Source: Henckelia pumila
Lineage: Eukaryota; Streptophyta; Magnoliopsida; Lamiales; Gesneriaceae
Length of the DNA stretch: 64,000 nt
NCBI RefSeq assembly: GCF_033568475.1
Contig: NW_027331833.1
Coordinates: 3,534,001 to 3,598,000, forward strand
Direction: 5' to 3'
Position 1 is the stretch's first letter. Every line of letters starts with the position of its first letter. This document shows positions 61,211-64,000 of this stretch, one piece after another. The translations under genes and the position numbers were made by a program. The notes beneath the pieces were generated by a model. It made no database searches. It saw nothing but the letters and a program-made list of their open reading frames with translations, and was not told the DNA's origin.

Positions 61211-61461
61211 AGTAAAAACATATGTTCCACTATATTAAAATTTAGATACAATAATACAACAATATAAATATATTTTTGAAACTTAAAATAAACTAATAAG
61301 ATTCATAAATTATCTATCCCAAAACAACAAACATCAATAAATCCACAAGTATATCCACCAAAATAACCCGAAAATATGAATGTATCCACAAGTATTTTCA
61401 CAAAACTAAAAGTGTATCCATAGAGACAAAACAAAGTATTATCCCAAAGTGCATGACACAT

Positions 61462-63110
61462 TTAGGCGCCTAAGTAGGAGTAGACGAGTTCACTCCATTC
61501 ACTTCTAACTTCATAAAATTGATCTTGACTGTAATATTGGTTCTTGATGGATCTTGCAAACTGAAATGTAAAAAAAGATAGCTCAATGTCAATAGGAATA
61601 TCATCATCTTCAGATAACAAGTAAGCATCTTAAGAAAGAAGAAGTTGATGAACTGAATCGAAGGAATGTACTTCCGACGAATACACCACTACTCCGCAAA
61701 ACTCTATTTATATCAGCTACCTGACATAAATTCCAACAAAACATATGGAAACAGTTATCAAAATTTAACAATTTAGATCTACTTTGATCATATATTATAA
61801 AATATTTTTACCAGCAAAAGAAATAAATTATGACAAGTATACAAGAGAAAAAAGAAAAAAAAACACACAAGTGATGTGTAGCATGGAATAGAAAATCAAG
61901 AGGGAAATATGACACAATTGACATGTGCTCTTTTCCTCTTCAAATATAAAGATTATATTGCTTCTTATATATTTTTTTCATTCGAGTATATGAGTCAATA
62001 GATCACCGTTTTATGTTTTTGGACTCAAACAAACTGGCAAGAAAACTTACTGCATTGGAAGGAGATGGCCAACAATGCAAGGCTGCACCAGCATGAACAT
62101 CGTCAATTGAACCAGACGAATAGGGAAGCCTGGAAATGTCAGTTCTCACAAGGGCAAGATTGCAGCAAATTATAGGACCAAAAATAATTGATGCATTTTA
62201 TTTTCTTCTGCATAATGCATATGAAATATCTATATAAGAAAGAAAACTCACGAGCTCAAGATAGAATTTTCCTCTTTTATGAATCATAACATTGGCGAAG
62301 CAATTTTTTTAAAAAACCGAGAGCAATAACTTTTGAATAGGCGCCTGATTTGGCAAACTTCCTAGAAAACAAACCACTTTCGTAGCAAACGTCTACGAGG
62401 ATGCCACCTTCTGCTGGTTTAAAATAATCTTGTGTCATCTTGAACTGCAGAGGATTTCACAAAGATGTCACAAAGATTCAAGAATTAAAGATTTAAGATG
62501 CTATTCTGTTAAGAATTCGCAATCAGCTAGGGAGACCGCCATTTTATGCCTGAGAAACAAATTACAGACTGTGTTTGCATGACAGTTTAAGTTGAAAAAA
62601 GGAACTCTGACAGGCCAGTTAAACTAGTTGTTAGAATGAGGCACAGTCAAGTATTTACATTTAAAAATAAGCTTTAGATTGAGGCACAACAAGTAGTTAT
62701 GATAAAGAATCAGTGTATTGAAAAGGTAATTGTCATTTTAAATATACATACTGAAGTCAGACTATCTAAATAGTTTAGCACATACACTACAGATACCAGA
62801 TACATGCAAGTACCCACTGATATAAAATTATATCACTTAACAATATATAAAATCTATTTTATCTGCATGTTCATATGCTGACTAAATTAAACATGAAATA
62901 TTCCACCTTTTTCTTTAATTCTTTTCCCCTCATCTGGAAGCAAAATAAATATCAAGTTTGTTTAAAAATTTTTTGACTTAAGCTTGAAAACTATTGCACC
63001 CTTGCGATTAAGTGGAAACAAAACGTTACCTCTTCTTCAGGACCAGGAAAACCACTTGTGTTCAAGTTTTGGCGCCAGCCCATCTCATATACGAAAGAAC
63101 AAAAGGACTC
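61462..63110 (-). pseudogene. captured or decayed methyltransferase gene (At2g41040/At1g78140-like), partial
   Basis: Minus-strand exon-like pieces: 63110-63030 (ESFCSFVYEMGWRQNLNTSG, donor GTAACG), 62444-62252 (FKMTQDYFKPAEGGILVDVC, SGLFSRKFAKSG), about 62155-62051 (NLALVRTDISRLPYSSGS, HAGAALHCWPSPSNA, donor GTAAGT) and from 61720 (VADINRVLRSSGVFVGSTFL). They match, in order, a plant chloroplast-type SAM-dependent methyltransferase. Introns are retained, so the copy came through DNA. Damage: the glycine-rich SAM motif is altered (VDVCYESG), a base loss near 62300 shifts the frame, the acceptor before LALVRT lacks AG, and the normal C-terminus is replaced. A last open piece at about 61462-61562 (FARSIKNQYYSQDQF ... 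SYLGA, acceptor TTTCAG) is of unclear origin. Confidence 0.75.
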
Positions 63111-64000
63111 CTGGCCAACAAAACTTTGAAGTCAAATTCAAGTGATTGCAACAGTTCGAAAATATAAAGCAACTGATATAACAAATATATTATTTCCTTC
63201 ATCAGAGTAAATATTCATACAAGACCTGGGAGGCATTCTGGAGAAGATTCTCATCCAAACAAAAATGTTAGTTAATGTTTGTTTCAAGCATTCTCATCCA
63301 AGAAAGATGACATTCTATGATTTCAAAAGTATAGAACTCTCAAGCTGAATGTCTCGAGTACTTCAAATGTTCATTGTCGAAACGCAAAAAAAATGATTAA
63401 AACAAAAGCTAGGTTAGACGCACCAAAATCATATTAGCGATAGCAAAACATCGACTTCGCAAGCCAGTGCAGTCTATAAACAACTTAACAACGATCATCT
63501 TTATTAAAAGGATACTATGAAAATAATTATAATAAAATCATCTTAAGTAACCTGCATATCCCAGACGTTAGACACAACAAAACCAGAAGAAAGTAATGCA
63601 TCCCAAGAACACAAAACCGACAGATCTTCAACTGATATGAAAAAAAACCCTCAAAAAAGAAAAAGAAAAGCATGGGACAGAGAAAGAAGCCCATCACCGT
63701 GGCCATAAATTTAGGGAAAAAAACTGGACTAAGCTCGAAATAGCTTCATGTTCGGTTAATAGAAATTAAGGAACCCATTGTAAATATTCTAAGAGATAAG
63801 AGATACGAATGATCACAATCTACTCAAATGAAAACGTGTAGCTTAATTCCAAGAAAAAAGAATTAAATATACTCATCAAAACAAGAATTTCACAATTTCC
63901 TCAAACATATCATCTGCATTCTCCGTTGGAATGACGAATATTATAAATTCGAAGGCTGGCAGGTCAGACCTCTCCATAAACCTGTTGTTCAGATGCAAAA
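63111..64000. other. unassigned DNA right of the methyltransferase fragment
   Basis: It may contain further upstream exons or transposon interior. I could not recognise any coding segment with confidence. Confidence 0.35.

Larger units (their letters stand above)
60718..64000. mobile_element. left part of a probable CACTA (EnSpm) transposon, continuing past the window
   Basis: It begins CACTAGTAGAATTTCC at 60718, a CACTA-type terminus. The next 500 bp contain about ten exact acttcg/cgaagt hexamers in both orientations (e.g. 60743, 60779, 60818, 60854, 60905, 60929, 60974, 60995, 61015) and then degenerate aagtaa/ttcacc versions. Dense subterminal short repeats next to a CACTA end are the transposase-binding region of this superfamily. 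The right terminus is outside the window, so the extent is an assumption. Confidence 0.55.

Noticed and set aside
61654-62780. Functional methyltransferase gene
   Set aside because: Frameshift, changed SAM-binding motif, missing splice acceptor and replaced C-terminus argue against a working enzyme.
1-64000. CRISPR arrays, bacterial operons, riboswitches
   Set aside because: None seen. The sequence is plant nuclear DNA and the repeats are transposon-derived.

Overview
This is a repeat-dense, AT-rich stretch of a flowering-plant nuclear genome. The evidence is GT-AG introns, cytosolic and mitochondrial eukaryotic proteins with close plant homologues, chromovirus retrotransposons primed by initiator tRNA-Met, an endogenous pararetrovirus and plant-type MITEs. 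A eudicot is likely; the species cannot be fixed from the sequence alone.

Host genes are few. They are a small two-exon, Glu/Pro/Ala-rich, probably N-myristoylated protein (3535-4200, +); a two-exon UNC93-like membrane transporter (36968-38436, -); a nine-exon mitochondrial stomatin-like (SPFH) protein (41811-45296, -); and the three-exon cytosolic ribosomal protein L9 gene (47862-49536, -), whose first intron appears to be GC-AG and whose promoter has telo-box and site II elements. A decayed, intron-containing copy of a chloroplast-type methyltransferase (At2g41040/At1g78140-like) lies at 61.5-63.1 kb inside what looks like the left part of a CACTA transposon.

About 5.1-36.1 kb is a nested stack of retroelements. 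An old LTR element (5270-21544) has a copia-type solo LTR (6000-7960) in its 5' LTR and a young full-length Ty3/gypsy Tekay-type chromovirus (10004-20113, - strand, TSD AGAAG) in its gag. Next comes a truncated LTR of the same old superfamily (21611 to about 28530), carrying two solo LTRs in opposite orientations (22168-25075, TSD TTTTT; 25424-28145, TSD TTATG). Then a 5S-rRNA-bearing Cassandra-like TRIM (about 28751-36129) is split by a non-autonomous LTR element (28925-35895, TSD ATGCG) that has no recognisable gag-pol. The Tekay gag-pol seems to contain an in-frame 200-bp spliceosomal intron between gag and protease, a second intron in its leader, and one nonsense codon.

About 51.0-60.3 kb is an endogenous caulimovirid (pararetrovirus). 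One long decayed ORF runs movement protein, coat protein with zinc knuckle, protease, RT and RNase H; a second decayed ORF and a promoter/leader region follow. It sits inside a DNA transposon with roughly 110-bp inverted repeats and an imperfect 9-bp target duplication. A 156-bp inverted copy of its own coat region lies at the 5' edge. A diverged second fragment of the same virus family lies at about 46.5-47.1 kb. The gene-poor spacers hold MITEs, Helitron ends and a tRNA-derived SINE with a perfect 14-bp target duplication.
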